Shown here one piece after another: positions 10,602 through 24,000 of a stretch of 64,000 nt of DNA (the stretch's first letter is position 1; each line of letters opens with the position of its first letter). Both the position numbers and the translations under genes were made by a program. The DNA lies in NCBI GenBank assembly GCA_012064415.1, contig SSNU01000155.1:496001-560000 (forward strand), in the 5' to 3' direction. The notes below the pieces were generated by a model that did not search any database, was not told the DNA's origin, and saw only the letters and a list, made by a program, of their open reading frames with translations. The stretch comes from Gyrodactylus bullatarudis. Lineage: Eukaryota > Platyhelminthes > Monogenea > Gyrodactylidea > Gyrodactylidae.

Positions 10602-13600
10602 ATTCATAGACGCCTTCCTCCACCCTTTTCCCTTCACATTGTACATGTCCCATTGAAAAAACATGATTTAATATAAAATAACCAAAATTGACCAAATTAC
10701 GAGATTTACTTTGCTGAGAGAGTGAAAGAGATTGTCAGAAACTTCCCTTTTTTCTTTTATAAACCACCCAAATTATCTTGTATAACCTGGACCAGGCCAT
10801 ATATATCTATCATACATATTTATCATTGCCCATACTATTGTATTATTTTAAAGTCATGTCTGTGTATCCATCTTTGCCTGTCTACCTACCCTCTGTAGGC
10901 TCTGTAAAGGAAATTATCTATTTTATGAATATTGTATATTCTTCTCAATGCATTGCATATTCTAGATTGGATAGACATGGAGTATCTAATTGTACGGTGT
11001 TACTTGACAAAACTAAAGATTCAGATGTGTACAATTTCGATATCAGTTCCCTCTGCAACATGGAAATTCCCAATAGGAAAACCTTTCGTATTGTACAAAG
11101 AAAGAAGCAACTTGACTTATTCAATTTCTTTTTTCCATCTCTCGAGATATTCTAATCCCATTATGTATTAATTCTGACCATTATGGACCCTCAGTTTATT
11201 TCATCACCAACTTGATTATTCATAATTACGATAATACTTTTGTAAAAGACCCACCAAAATTTAAATACACATGACCATATATATTAAATATGTTTACACA
11301 TATAATATACCTCGACATTTATTCCTTATTCTGGGATTTAATGCGTCAGATACTGAGATCAAACTGTCGAATGAGTGAGTTTTAGTCCACTTATCCATGA
11401 AATATTATATTTGATCTGCCATAACCGGTTTAATTTTCTTTTCCATTCTGATTAATTTCACACTTCTTCTTTTATTACAAGTGCAAACTTCTATGTTTTT
11501 ACAGACTGTTTTGGCATGATAATTTGCATTTCACTCTCTAGGCTGGGGAAACCTGCTACAATCAAAATTATACTTCCCTTTCAAAAGTACTCGTAGGAAC
11601 CTCTATTGATTCAGTCTGAGGGTGTGGGGGAGTATAAACCATACCAAATATGCCCATCAATCATGGTCTCCTCCTTTCAACATCATCTCCCATTTAGAAA
11701 AATCAATTATTAAGGTTGAAAAATAGTTTCCATTTTTTATTCAACCTCATCAACATTGATTCTGGTAATTGGTTTAGTGAATGATTTCTCTCTACCATTC
11801 AATTGTCTCCTTTGAGAAAAGAAATTCTCTGAATTATTTAATCATGTCTGAATATTTTAACTTGATTCCAATTCTATCATGAGCTATCATGTATCTATAG
11901 ACCTTGGTTACACATTATAAGTCCTCTTAATCATAATAACAATCTTGTTCAGTGATGAATTTTGATTTTCTCACTTATCGATCACAGCAATTCTAATGAT
12001 AAGACGTTTCCTTACATAATAATAATAATGATAAATACACAGCTGTAGATGATCAACCATTGGTAATTGATTAACCAAGCCTAACATGGTTTATTGATTT
12101 TCCACAAATCGCTCTTCTCTTCGTTTCTAAATTGAGATCATCTAATCTCAATTGTCATTATGCCTCTCTCAATGTACACTCTGTATAATATTCTGTAATG
12201 AGTAAGATGAAGATAAAGAAGTATTTACCTTGGTTTTTATAATTCTTTCCACCGACAATTGAGAGAATTATTTCTTTTTTTTGGAAATTATCGATTCAAT
12301 GTTTATTATTACATGCATTAATACTATCTCGCTTAGCTGTATCGCATATGTAAATAATATATGTGGAATTCACTACTAGTATTTAATTAATTGAAATGTA
12401 GTTATCACATTTTATAATTCTGGCATACCAAGGCTCTTGTTATCCTCCTTATTTTTCGAAATTGATCCGCATCTTGAGTTCCATCTAGAACTCGAGAAAA
12501 CCATTCACGGAGAAGTTTCAGAGATATTCTTTTAAAAACTTTCGATAAGCCATTGAATCTTCAAACAGGACTATTCTTCTCCATCCTACTGTAGATCACT
12601 TGAGACTGTTTCTCTGTTTCGAAAGTAGAAATTGTAGTAAGCAATGTGCAAAGTTTTATTGTTTCTTATTGATTCTGAATGAATCATACTTGTCTTCTAA
12701 TTGAGACTGAACCAATAACTACTATATAGAATTTAAAAAATCATCTTCCTTCTTGGATACAGAGGTACTCTTTCATTAATTTGTCATTGAATTCACACAT
12801 TTCCAAATCATGATTTGCACCAAGAACTGTATTGAAAACGACTAGCCTCTTCTTGATTCCTTTCCCTAAACATGTCATCTCTCAATTTTTTACATGTCAA
12901 ACTTCCTCTGAATGAATTACAGTCATTACTATGGACTATCGATTAATATCGAGGAATTTTTGATTGTTGCTCTCACCCAGCATTGTTATCTACCATCACA
13001 ATGTCAAATATTTGACGTTTCTTCCCATTATTTCTTCATTCCATTCATTACCCCTTTTACTAAAGATAATAATCTACAAACTTGATTGAATCTTTCTCAA
13101 CTGAAATCCCTAATTGAAAATCTAGGTTTCAAATCTCTCTCTCTCTTTCATTATTTAAAACACAATGGTTACACTTGTCATTATATTGATTATTAATAAG
13201 AGTTATATCAGTTGATAAGTTAGCTGATACCCAAAATAGTCATTTGAATTTAGTATTTTGTCATACCCCTCGTTAAAGAGTTTTAACATTAGAAAACTCT
13301 TTATTTTGACACAGTTCCAAAATATTTACTGTAGTATGTTAGACTATAAAATTAAATTTGTAATGATTAGAGAGAAATACTTTAACATAACATTTGAGTA
13401 AAATCTTTTCAAATGTTAAACTATTCGTTACATTCTGTATTTTTATTCTCTATTCTATTCAGTTAGATATTGATTTGTACTTTTTTCGTATTACACGATG
13501 AAACCCTTTAGACCTTTTAGATGCATATTTGATACAGTGAACTATTATCAGAACTATCTGAGAACAAAGGTAGAAATTCTCAAAAAAGTCGTGGGGGTTA

Positions 13601-14357
13601 ATACTTGAGCATGGGGTGAAATAATATTATTTTCAATTGAGGCAGGTACTGTACCCACTCCAATGTAAATTAATAATATATTTAAAAAATGCAAAATATC
13701 TACTTTCTCTTCCAGAAATGTTGGAGTATTTCTAAATACATTTTAAATTCTGAAAATAGTTGTGTATTCAGCTAAACATCTTTTGATGAAGAGCGGTTCA
13801 CTATAGTGAAAAAAGTATGTATATCTGACTAAAATAGTCGAACCCCTCTACTTTGGATCTTCTTCTTATTTCAAGTTTCAATCTTCCTTATTTCAAGTTC
13901 AAATTTCTTGAAATTATATGCATGTCTAGCTCCCTATTACCAGATCGATTTTTAAGTCACCTCTTTCAAAATAACTGAGTTCACTATTTCAGATCCGAAA
14001 TCAATAAATTAAAAACACCATTCAATGCAGAATGCAAGTTGAGTCAGTTTATTCAAAAACTATTGCCTTCAAGCAGTTTTAAAGGAGCCTGAAACCAGTT
14101 TCTGATTTTTTAATCTCATTGATAAACTATCCTATTTTTTATCTCTTCGATTCTGTTTTATCAGTCTGCGCGTACAGATTGGAAACTTTTTCTAGTCTAG
14201 AAAGAAGGAGGCAAGAATTTTGATTTTCTCCGACTTTGCCAAACAATCCTGTTCTCTTTCTCACTAGATCTATTCCCAACTTATGATTGCAAAATTAAAT
14301 TGGAGAATTCATACTAAAGTGGAGTAAAGATTTGACTTAACTAACGACTCTTATTAG
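10602..14357. other. Non-coding region downstream of REEP
   Basis: AT-rich sequence with no supportable exon. Open frames such as 10778-11155 lack family similarity, splice context or biased third positions. It likely holds the REEP 3' UTR and intergenic DNA. Confidence 0.4.
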
Positions 14358-14694
14358 GATTCTTTATAGCTCGATCATGAACGCATGGCTTCTTTACAAA
14401 AGAGACATGATTAAATGTCAAAAGGAAAAGCAAATGGATCTTCTATGTCTTCAGTTAATTGTAGAAAAATCCCTTTTCAGAGAGACTTGTGAGCCTACTC
14501 CAAGGAGACGAAGGATTAGTATACCTCAAGAATCACTTGATGTTCGAAGGAAATTTTCCTTAGAAAATATTGAAGAAATTCTAAATTTCAGCACGAGCAA
14601 GTCAGACCTGGAGATTTATAAACTAATACGAGTTTTCAAGGACAAAGATCGACGAGCATGTTTTACATGTAAGAAAAAAAGTTATTTCCTGTAA
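14358..14694 (+). mobile_element. piggyBac-type transposase C-terminal remnant
   Basis: An open exon-like stretch following TTATTAG reads ILYSSIMNAWLLYKRD, then MDLLCLQLIVEKSLF. This is the pattern of the region after the catalytic core in piggyBac/PGBD transposases (V-NAWLLYRR, then L-L-F-R--VA-SL). It continues through a basic PRRRR patch and ends near RRACFTC, the position where these proteins begin a C-terminal Cys-rich finger. The finger itself is missing; a GTAAGA donor right at the second Cys would allow a further exon. No catalytic Asp motifs were found upstream, so this is a fragment or one exon of a domesticated gene. Confidence 0.5.
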
Positions 14695-15212
14695 AATATT
14701 TTTCTGTATAAGCTCGGGTTAAGGAGTCTTGAAGTAAATATGCAAAGTATATATATTTTGATAATTTTTCTCACATCATTAAAAACCAATAAATAGAGTG
14801 AACCGATCATTCTCAGACATCTTCAGAATGAATCAAACCAACTCAAATAGAATACGAATCTATATTCTCAGTGCAAATTAATAAACAAACTTCTCAAAAC
14901 CTATCGTGAATTTTCGCTTCATTCAAAATGAATTCTATAGACTGAAAAACGAATGTATTGATGGAATATAAAGAAAGGGCAGATTTTCTTTCTAGATTAT
15001 AGAATTAATAAAAAATAGAGTTCCTTTCATAGAATAAAGAAAACTAGAATGATAAGGTCATCAAGAGTCACCTCGGTAGAAGACTTCAATTATTGATCCA
15101 GTTTATCAGTTGAATATTGGAATCAATTATAATTATTATAGGACAGTTATAAATATCGAATCAAGTCTAATGTTGATCCCAAATATCATCACTTAACTGC
15201 TTCGAATCATCG

Positions 15213-15490
15213 AAATCCATGAAAATTTTGGGTTCAAAAGCGGAAATTTGGCGCATTTTCGAAATTCAAAAAACGTTCTAATTTTGGTCAGATTTAATTT
15301 TTTTTTTCGGAATTTTTTTAAAAATATCAACAACTTATTAGTTCATTTCATTAAGAATTCAAAAAATTATTTTTTTTCTGTGAATTCAGAGAAAAATATC
15401 GAGTTTTTTGTAAAACTAGTAAATTCTCATCTTCATATCAACTACCTTCATATTGAGTGTGATTTCGAATGCAGTTTCATTCTTTTCCTT
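15213..15490. repeat. Diverged dispersed repeat, copy 1
   Basis: Shares an ordered series of matches with 26925-27180 in the same orientation. These include a GCGC/AATTTGAAAA-like block, then GAAAATATCGAG, TGTAAAA, a TTC block, CATATCAAC and TAGATTGA-like text. By eye identity is roughly three quarters over the last 70 nt. Probably an old, non-autonomous transposon family. Confidence 0.4.
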
Positions 15491-16934
15491 GACCTCATTT
15501 TTGCTCTCTATTAAGAGGTGTAAAATTAACTAAATTCATGTATTTAACGACATCTCAGGTCACTTTATATTATTATTTCCAAGATTCTAAATAAGAACAA
15601 AAATTATAGAAGGATCAATAAAAAATGAATAGAAAACAATTGGTGTGTAGTAATTGGAATAAAAAATTAAATACCCTTTTTGCAATTATTATCATTTGTT
15701 GAATTACAAGTAAGTTGCAGGAATAAATTTCAAACCTATACAAAAGTTTATCAATATCGATTTAGATTAAATAAATTTGATAAATAAATGTTTGATTAAT
15801 AAATGAAAAATAATGTATAATCCAGAAAACAATTTATTGCTTAGCTTATCTTATTACTAATAAGTTATTAGAGACAAGATTAGGGTAAGAAGATGGAACT
15901 ATTCCCTCTCAGTTATCTGATACTTGTCCGGCTGAGTTAGTATTTCTCTCAGATCAAATCATCCCAATGGATTATATCTTATGATCTATAGTAAGAGGGA
16001 CCAAATAAAATCGATAAATGCCCTTCAATAGTCCAATAATACGCCCAATTCCTTACGTTCAATCGATAGATAAATAAATATTCATTCTTCACTGTGTGAA
16101 CCAAGTACTTTATTAATAAAAAAATTTATTGATCTGAGTAAAAATACATTCTTTTCTCAATATTGATTATAGATCTGGATCACCGTATGGTTGATTAATC
16201 ACAGATAGGATCTCGATGTAACAAGAATAAGTCCTATTTCAAGTTGGAATAATATTCTTGTAGTTATCACTTCCTGGACAATACTCTAACTTCTACTAAT
16301 ACAAAAGGTTGTATTGATTATCATACTGTGCCCCCCTCCCACTACACCCTCTTAAACCCATACTCCACAATCAAGGAGAGAGGCTCTACCCCTCTGGTTG
16401 GATAGTGATAAGTGAATGATCCCATCTGATTACAATGTTGTAAAAGCAGAAAAGTGTTGGGTTATTGGATGAATGCTTTTGTACTTTTCATCCCTACTGG
16501 ACAATCAATAGTTATACAGGTAGGGGGTATTGTAAATTACTATCTGCTATTTGTTTTCTTCATCCTTAGAACATTTTGTATTTCCATTGATTTTTTTTCT
16601 TTTGAAATTCATACAATACATGTATGCTTTGATCGTAGTCAAATCATCGAAATAATAAATCAGACTATTAAAATCACAATAATCAGCATAATTGCAATGA
16701 TATGCTTAAGTAAAATATTTGGCTTTGAGATGATATTTGATAATTTATCTGGAAAAAATAAATTAAATGCTACAAATTAAAATTAATGTATATCGTATCT
16801 ACTTTCGAGTATATGCACACTTCCTCCTAAAATATTTTTATTAATGAATTTTTTACTCCAATTCTAGGTGAAGATTATGAATTAAAAACAAGTTTAATGA
16901 AATTTCTTATATTTATTTCTTTATCTCGAAAATA

Positions 16935-17186
16935 GAGAAATTTTTTACTCAAATCTTTGAAATGATGCTCACACAAACAAGGAAAGATTATAAAGTTTTC
17001 TTAAAAGAACAACATGATTGCCTCAAGAAGGAATGTAACCTACGATTTCTCATGTCCTCAATAATCCCAGATTACACAAATAACTCAAAGGTCCAAGAGT
17101 CTCTAGATAAATGGATTCCTCAAAGGTTTGATAATACTGATGAGCAAAGTGTCAACTCTAAGCAGTCCTGTTGTAATCTCACATGA
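16935..17186 (+). CDS. Unassigned putative terminal exon
   Basis: After a TCTCGAAAATAG acceptor-like site the frame stays open for 83 codons to a TGA. It encodes a polar, charged peptide (for example KKECNLRFLMSSIIPDY, then ESLDKWIPQRFDNTDEQ) with a less skewed composition than the surrounding chance frames. No family recognised and no upstream partner exon identified. It could be the last exon of a plus-strand gene or a chance frame. Confidence 0.25.
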   Translation, partial: EKFFTQIFEMMLTQTRKDYKVFLKEQHDCLKKECNLRFLMSSIIPDYTNNSKVQESLDKWIPQRFDNTDEQSVNSKQSCCNLT

Positions 17187-18053
17187 AATACACTTCTTTT
17201 TCTTAAAATATATTCAACAAAATTCATTCATATTTATTCATAAAATGAATAGCCTCCTTCTTTTTCGCAGTACAGATGTTAAGTAGTAATTAACCTAGGA
17301 GTATATTCTCTCCTTCAACAAATAGATACAAATTAAAATAAATGTTTAGCCTCAGACAAATAGGGTGCTCTGTTTTCTTGAAATCGAACAAGATATCTTG
17401 AGTTATCTTGGGCAATCTTTGGATATTGATAACAAATAAAGCGACAACTCTAAACGTTGACTGAATAAAGTTGTTCCCAGAACATTTTGGTCAATAATCA
17501 TTTAGGGGGGGAGGGGGAGGGACTAAACAAACAATCAAAAAATTGAAGAAATTATACATTTTGAATTATAATAATAGTAAAATCATAAATCTTTCTCTCT
17601 CTGTCTTTCAATCTTTTTTGCTTCTACATACAGTCTCTCTTGATGAATATAACGAGGGTTTCTTTTGTTGTTCTAGTTGTTGATGTTATTTTAAATAAAA
17701 TATAAACAAAAATAATAATCTTTTCATCGTGTTCAGAATTTAATATACATAGATACATAATATTAATGTACACAAGTGTACATGAATGGATTAGATAAGA
17801 CTTGAAGTACAGAATAAAATTAAGCAAAATGTGTAATTACTTGAAAGTAGTTTGATAGAGTAAGAATCAAAAATAAAATTATTAGTATGGGTAAACTGCG
17901 TCATGGGCCCATTCTCTAAATAACAATATCTTCTTATAGATTATGCTATATTGAACTTTATTGTCATTTGTTTATATAAATAAATTTCAGATAAACTATC
18001 ATTTCAGATCAACAGAACTTGAGGATCAAAGGTAAAAAAAATTTCCCACAACA
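17187..18053. other. 3' flank of the integrin gene
   Basis: AT-rich, no supportable gene. It contains a G-run cluster near 17505-17523 (runs of 7, 5 and 3 G) and a TCTCTCTCTGTCTT tract near 17592. It presumably includes the integrin 3' UTR on the minus strand. Confidence 0.35.
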
Positions 18054-21000
18054 TTACATCAACGGGGACATGTCAGCTGGATAGACTATGCTGACTTTAT
18101 CCCGGTTTTTAATTTTCTGTTGGCGTATTTTATTTTCTTTCACAGGATTCGTCTGTTTACCAAGGCCACTATGGATGGGCTGAATTTCATCATCCGTCTG
18201 AATGGTATTGTCATGCCAATGACCCCTCGGCTCACTTGGTCCTGGCTGAGCTAGATTTGTCTCCTCTGCAGTTTCTGGAGAGAGGCCACGAGCGATTCTT
18301 TCACGCCTCAACAACTCACGTCGCTTTTTTCTCTTAAAGAAGCCAAGACGATACAGGGTTGCTGCTATAATGCCAAGTATTGACATTCCGGCGCATATGC
18401 CGACAATAATGGGCCATATAGGGGTGTGATGGAAAAAGGCATCTTTTATCTGTCTGAAGAATAAGGTCTGACTAAGTGAAAACTTTGACACTGGCTCCTC
18501 AGTTAACTCAACACCTTCGGGAACGTAGCCTTGACTAACTTCAACAGTGGTTGCAATCTGGAAGGATTTAAATTATGTATCAAAAATTATAACAAAACTA
18601 TTATTTCTCACATTAATATCAGGAATCGATTCCTTGAAGAAAGTTCTTGCCCAGAGCCATCCTTCCACTGTTAGATCGATTGGCCTGTTCTTTTGAATTT
18701 CCGGAACTTTACAGATGAATTCAGCGCAAATGGGTTCATCATAGTTGACGCTGGGCTCCCCACATCGGAAAGTCTTTAGAAATAAGAAAAAATACAAAAT
18801 AAACAAGAATGGGGTAGAATTTAAGAAAAATTGCAGTAAAGTTATTTGATTGGCGTTAAACATTCAATACATGAAATCGAGAAATGATTTTTAATTTAAA
18901 TTTTAAATAATATGATCCTTATTAAGGATTCCTTAAACTAATCTAGAGGAATAATCTGGCTTCTATATCTTGTCCGGTATATTTTTATGATTAAAACGTG
19001 ATCAGTTAACGAGGAATGTAATGATTTCTGATCGATTCAAGATCACGATACACTACAATTTTTTCCTATGTCTGAAGATAATAAAAACTTATTCGTCTCA
19101 CATGGCAGTGGAGAGGAGTGAAATATTTGTGGAGAGACTTGAAAATATCCTACGACGTGAAAAATATCCCTCCTACAGCAACAACACTTTAAAAAGGCTT
19201 AGCTTATTTGCAATTTCTCTGTTTGTCTAGAAAATTTTCTCTCAACTTTTTAATTGGTGAATAAGACTGGAATTTGACTGGAGGGAAGGAACATCACCTT
19301 GAAGTATTCAATTTAATAGCTAGGAATCTGAATCGAGTTTAGTTAGTTAAATAGCAAAGCAGAATAGAACTTCTCACTGGATGTCTCTATAGAGAGAGTA
19401 TATCATATTAATTAATTATTTTTAGTTTTATTTTGTCATTCTCAAAGGATATTATTTTTAACTCCCAGAAGTGTGTTTAATTCTTATGGATAAACTTGTA
19501 TCTATATTTAAAAAGGCTCAAATATTCGTGGATTCCGAGTCAGATTGAGGAGATAAAAATATTTCTAAAATAAAAAATGGGATTACTCAGATTTCGTACA
19601 TTACCAAGTACCAAGTTAATTATTCAATTCTGCTAGTTAATTTGAAGAAAAGCGGTCTCTGAACTACTGTTTTTGACTTTTAGTCTGAAATATACTTAGT
19701 CTGAAAGAATCAAGTTAAAAATCGAATACCAGATGGCTCCAGAACAAACACGTTTATCTCAATAAACAAAATAAACAAGACTCTGATATTTTGAGGGAAG
19801 AATGAATGTTTTGAGAATGATTCTCAGGGCAACAATTAATTTTTTTCATTGTTAAATTTTGTGCATAGAATGGATTAGAAATTGAGAGTGGCCACCATTC
19901 CTAAAACTAAAATTTCTTAGATTGGGTGAAAATATTTTTAAAAATTTGCTTCATCTTTAACTTCTGGTTCATTTAGCATAAAATCATCAGCCAAGGCTTA
20001 TAGATTCTATTGTTTTGATCCATAACAGAATATGAAGTCTTTAATGAATATTAGAAAAATTAGATTTTGTTGTAACCTTTTACCAAAGTCTATTCCAGAC
20101 TTCCATAACCAGATGGTTAATTTCAGCTTTTCAAGTTTGAATTATCAACAGGTTTTCTGATTGGTTTTAAGGTTTAATAAATTTTGAATGATTTTTTTCA
20201 GATCTGGGCCAATAGGAATATCAAGGTTTTTAGATAAAATTCAGGAGAGCTCAGAGCCTCATTCCACTGAACAAGGTTGGTTATATGCCAATTAAATCAA
20301 CTTTTGTATCATTATTATAACAGAGCAAAATTTGGGCCTTATTTTTTCATTAAAAACTTGATCAAGAGTTTTATTCTAAGGCTTCAATCTTACACAGGGT
20401 TTATGCTAGATTGACGAATGTAAATTGCTTCAATTGTCATGCAGAAATCTACAAATTCTTTCTCTCTCAATAGTGAATAGATAAGGGATAAATCCTAGGT
20501 AAACATAATAAACTCAAATCTATCCACATCCTTGACAAATTTGATCGATAAACTTACAAGAATATATGTATTTATATTTTAATTTATGGAAAATAATAAA
20601 ACTTGAAATGTTACACCCAAAATACCATTAAAGTTATGCGTTAATTGCAAATTATAAGTGTATATCTTTTACAATCTATGTGTTATAGATCAAATATACA
20701 ATAGGTTTAGATCTGTTTTCATGTTCTAACGTGAAATAGTTTCAACAAAAAGTCTTTTTCGTATTCCATTAATTATTATTAATTATGATTAATAAAGTCA
20801 AATAGAATGTATTTTCAACCCAAACACTCTAAAATTCTTCTACAAATGACCTTAAAAGATTTATTTCTACATTACCAAGATATCAAGAAAATATTATCTT
20901 GTCACCTTTTCTTTCAGAGTTTTCTTCTTATTAAAGCTCTCAGGAAATCTAGGCAACTCTCTTTTTCGAGAAGACTAGAACTAGGTAATGTGAGAAGAAA

Positions 21001-24000
21001 CCTGGAAATGCTTGAATGGATAGTTGAATTTCGAATTGCTTTATGAATCTTTGTAATAGCAAAATAAAGAATTAAACCTACGCAAATTAAAATTATTTCT
21101 TACAAGCAGACAGTTTCTTAAAAATGTATTTATCTTTCAGGTTTGCAAACTGTTATCTTTTGTCTAAACGTTCCAATGTAATTAATAATCGATAGAAAAT
21201 GAAGCAGATTTAATTTATCCCAAGCATTTAGATGGCTAGGCAAGGGAAGCTTTATAATAGACACAGTTGAAGAAAATTCTTTACCTTCTTCAGCCAAAAA
21301 AGAGCCAAATGGATGTCGCAGGCAAGGGGAAATCGAATAGATCTCTAAAAACCCTACTCAAATTCACAGCTCTCAAATGAAAATTTTAGTATGGTAATTT
21401 TGGATGAAAAAATATCGTTGATCATCCATTTATCTATTAACTAAATGCATTTAAAATAAGTACACTATACAGTACTAAAGACAGAAAGTATTGACTATCT
21501 AGAATTTTTATCAAGAATGCAAAGATTCTCTTGAAATGAAAAACTCTCTTTAAAGTGAAGAAAAACACAAATAATATAGTAATATTCACACTATTCCTTA
21601 GTATAATTAATATTCAATGAAATTCATAGTGATTCTTTGTAAAGTGCACAGATTTTAAATGCATAATTCAAAGAAAAATGTAGAGTGGTAAAGATAGAAA
21701 ATAGGGTTCTGGGTTGAAGGTGGCCACATTCTCAACTTTCAGTTTAGACATTGACTGAGTCATTGACAAATGAATCGTTATTGACAGACTGAAGAGAGCG
21801 AGAGAGTGATACAAGAAATAAAGTTTAATTAATGTTTATCATACTTTTTCACCAAATTGTTTATAAATCAGGTTTTGTTTATTTATTGTTATAGAAAGAG
21901 TTTTAATTCTTTTTTATAAATGACTCATCCAGATTGCTTTTCTTTCAATCGAACTATAGAGAAACATCACTAAAAAATGACTAAAAGTGATCACTGATCA
22001 GTTACCTTATACAGCTGATAAATTGCACTGTATATAAGGGAATTTGGTTAAAATTAACATCCCAAGATCAAATCCAAAAAATAGGATAGCTATGAATTGT
22101 ATCATTTAATTGTTTTTTTAAATTCAAGTTTAAAACATTCTTAGCGCGAAAATGGTCGAATTCACACTGTACATTAGAACAAGATAGCTAGTGAGGGAGA
22201 AAAATGCTCAAAGCCTTGAAGAGTAACTGAATAAGATACCATTACTAGATAATTAAATTCCCACTAAACAGTTGTACACCTGAATGGTGCGAATAATGAG
22301 GCCTCGAGGTAGATGGATAATCATCTGAGTCATTCATGAGAATCATTCAGATGGAAAATAAATGTCGAATTCCTCCTTCAAGGGCATCATCGTCATCATG
22401 AGAGGAGTTTATTTCCAAAAGGTTAACACGTCACTACAAAAGGAGGGAAAATCAATTCCTCAGCGCAATTTTTATTTTAAATGTATTCAGAAAATTTGAG
22501 TTAATTTAAATTTTGATCGATCTAGATATCTCTTTCCTTTATCAAATGTATGTCTACTTTAGTTATACGAATGCAGAGTAGCCAATGAGAATTCTCCTCT
22601 CCCTAGTTAAGTGGGGGAATTCTGCTCAATAAATCGATTTATTTTTCCCTTTTCTCGTTGCTAATAACAGTAGTGTTTCTATACTATATATATTCTAATA
22701 TTTCCTAATACATATACATATTTGTATGAATAATCTGTGTGTATAGTCAAACTTGGTATTTATTTACTTTTATGATCTTTAATAATAATACTTGGTAGTA
22801 TACCTTTAAAAATTGTAATTGCATCCAGCAATTGATTTAACAGTCAAGTTATATTCAAGTATTATTTAGTCTAGACTGAGAATAGACCAGGATTACTAAC
22901 CCCTAATAGTGTGTCTGAATAAGTCAATTCGATTTGTAATTGAAATTCTCATTCAATTACACGCTGATCAGAACGAGATTAGAGATCTATCCTTAGTGAA
23001 TGTTTCAGAGAGGATTTCAGCTAACTAGGGTTTATTCATCATGTGTGTAAAACTCCTTAACCTTCTGTGAAAACCACTTGGAATTCTTATCACAACTAAT
23101 CAAGATAAACAAATTTCCCACTCCCCTTGACCCGAGGGAAATCCAATTCTAACCTAAATGATGACTTTATTCCCTGATTATTATTATCATCATCGTCATT
23201 ATTCAAGGTCAAATAAATCTCATGAAAAAAACAACATTATGGAGTCATACCAGCCCTAGTGTAGTGTAGTCACTTGGAATAATCTGGTAGTCAGAATTCT
23301 AATACTCTGATCGATACACATAAAGAATACAAATGAGAAATGCTTCTACTTAATGATTGAGATAATGGACCAGGGATACGGTTAATAACTAAAATAAAAA
23401 TAATACAATATTGCGAATTCATCAAAGTAATCTTAAATAGACTACATGCAAGTATACCGAATAAAATATGAAAATCAATTGTTGAAATTATTGAAAATTA
23501 TTTAAAAATTGAGATACTTTCAAAATCATTAACCCTTTAAGCCCCAGCGGATTATTATGCATGAGACAGGTTACTTTCTCAAGACATAATTATGTTTTTA
23601 TGAAACTAAAAAATAGTTTATTGACCACCACTGAAAGAAGAGCTAATATTCTTTCGAATGAACTATGACTTATGAAGCTACAATAGTTTATTTGGGAAGT
23701 TGCGACCATTTAAAAATGACTTGTTTTTGAAAAATTATTAAAATTTCTTAATAATATAAAGAACGTTTTTTACAGTGATCGAAGAGAGAAAAAGAAAGAA
23801 TCTTTTATCGAGAAACCATACCCGTAGAATTCAAATATGTGATCAGTGTTACATATTTAACTTATCACATTTATGAAATAAAACAGTTAGCCATTTTCAA
23901 GGTCTAAAACTGGTCATTTTTGGGACAATATCTTCTAAACTGAAGGTTGGTTTTTGAAAAAAATTGCATATGCATCATCAGCATATTCTAAAAACCTATT

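Noticed and set aside
10498..10695. Minus-strand ORF opposite the proposed alternative REEP exon
   Set aside because: The plus strand has a good acceptor and a phase-compatible REEP-like tail; the minus frame is a shadow.
10778..11155. 125-codon plus-strand ORF
   Set aside because: No recognised domain, no convincing splice sites, composition like surrounding non-coding DNA.
16454..16780. 108-codon hydrophobic ORF resembling a membrane protein
   Set aside because: Phe/Ile-rich translation is expected from T-rich DNA; no conserved pattern.
17505..17523. G-quadruplex candidate
   Set aside because: Only three G-runs, the last of three bases; insufficient for a standard four-run motif.
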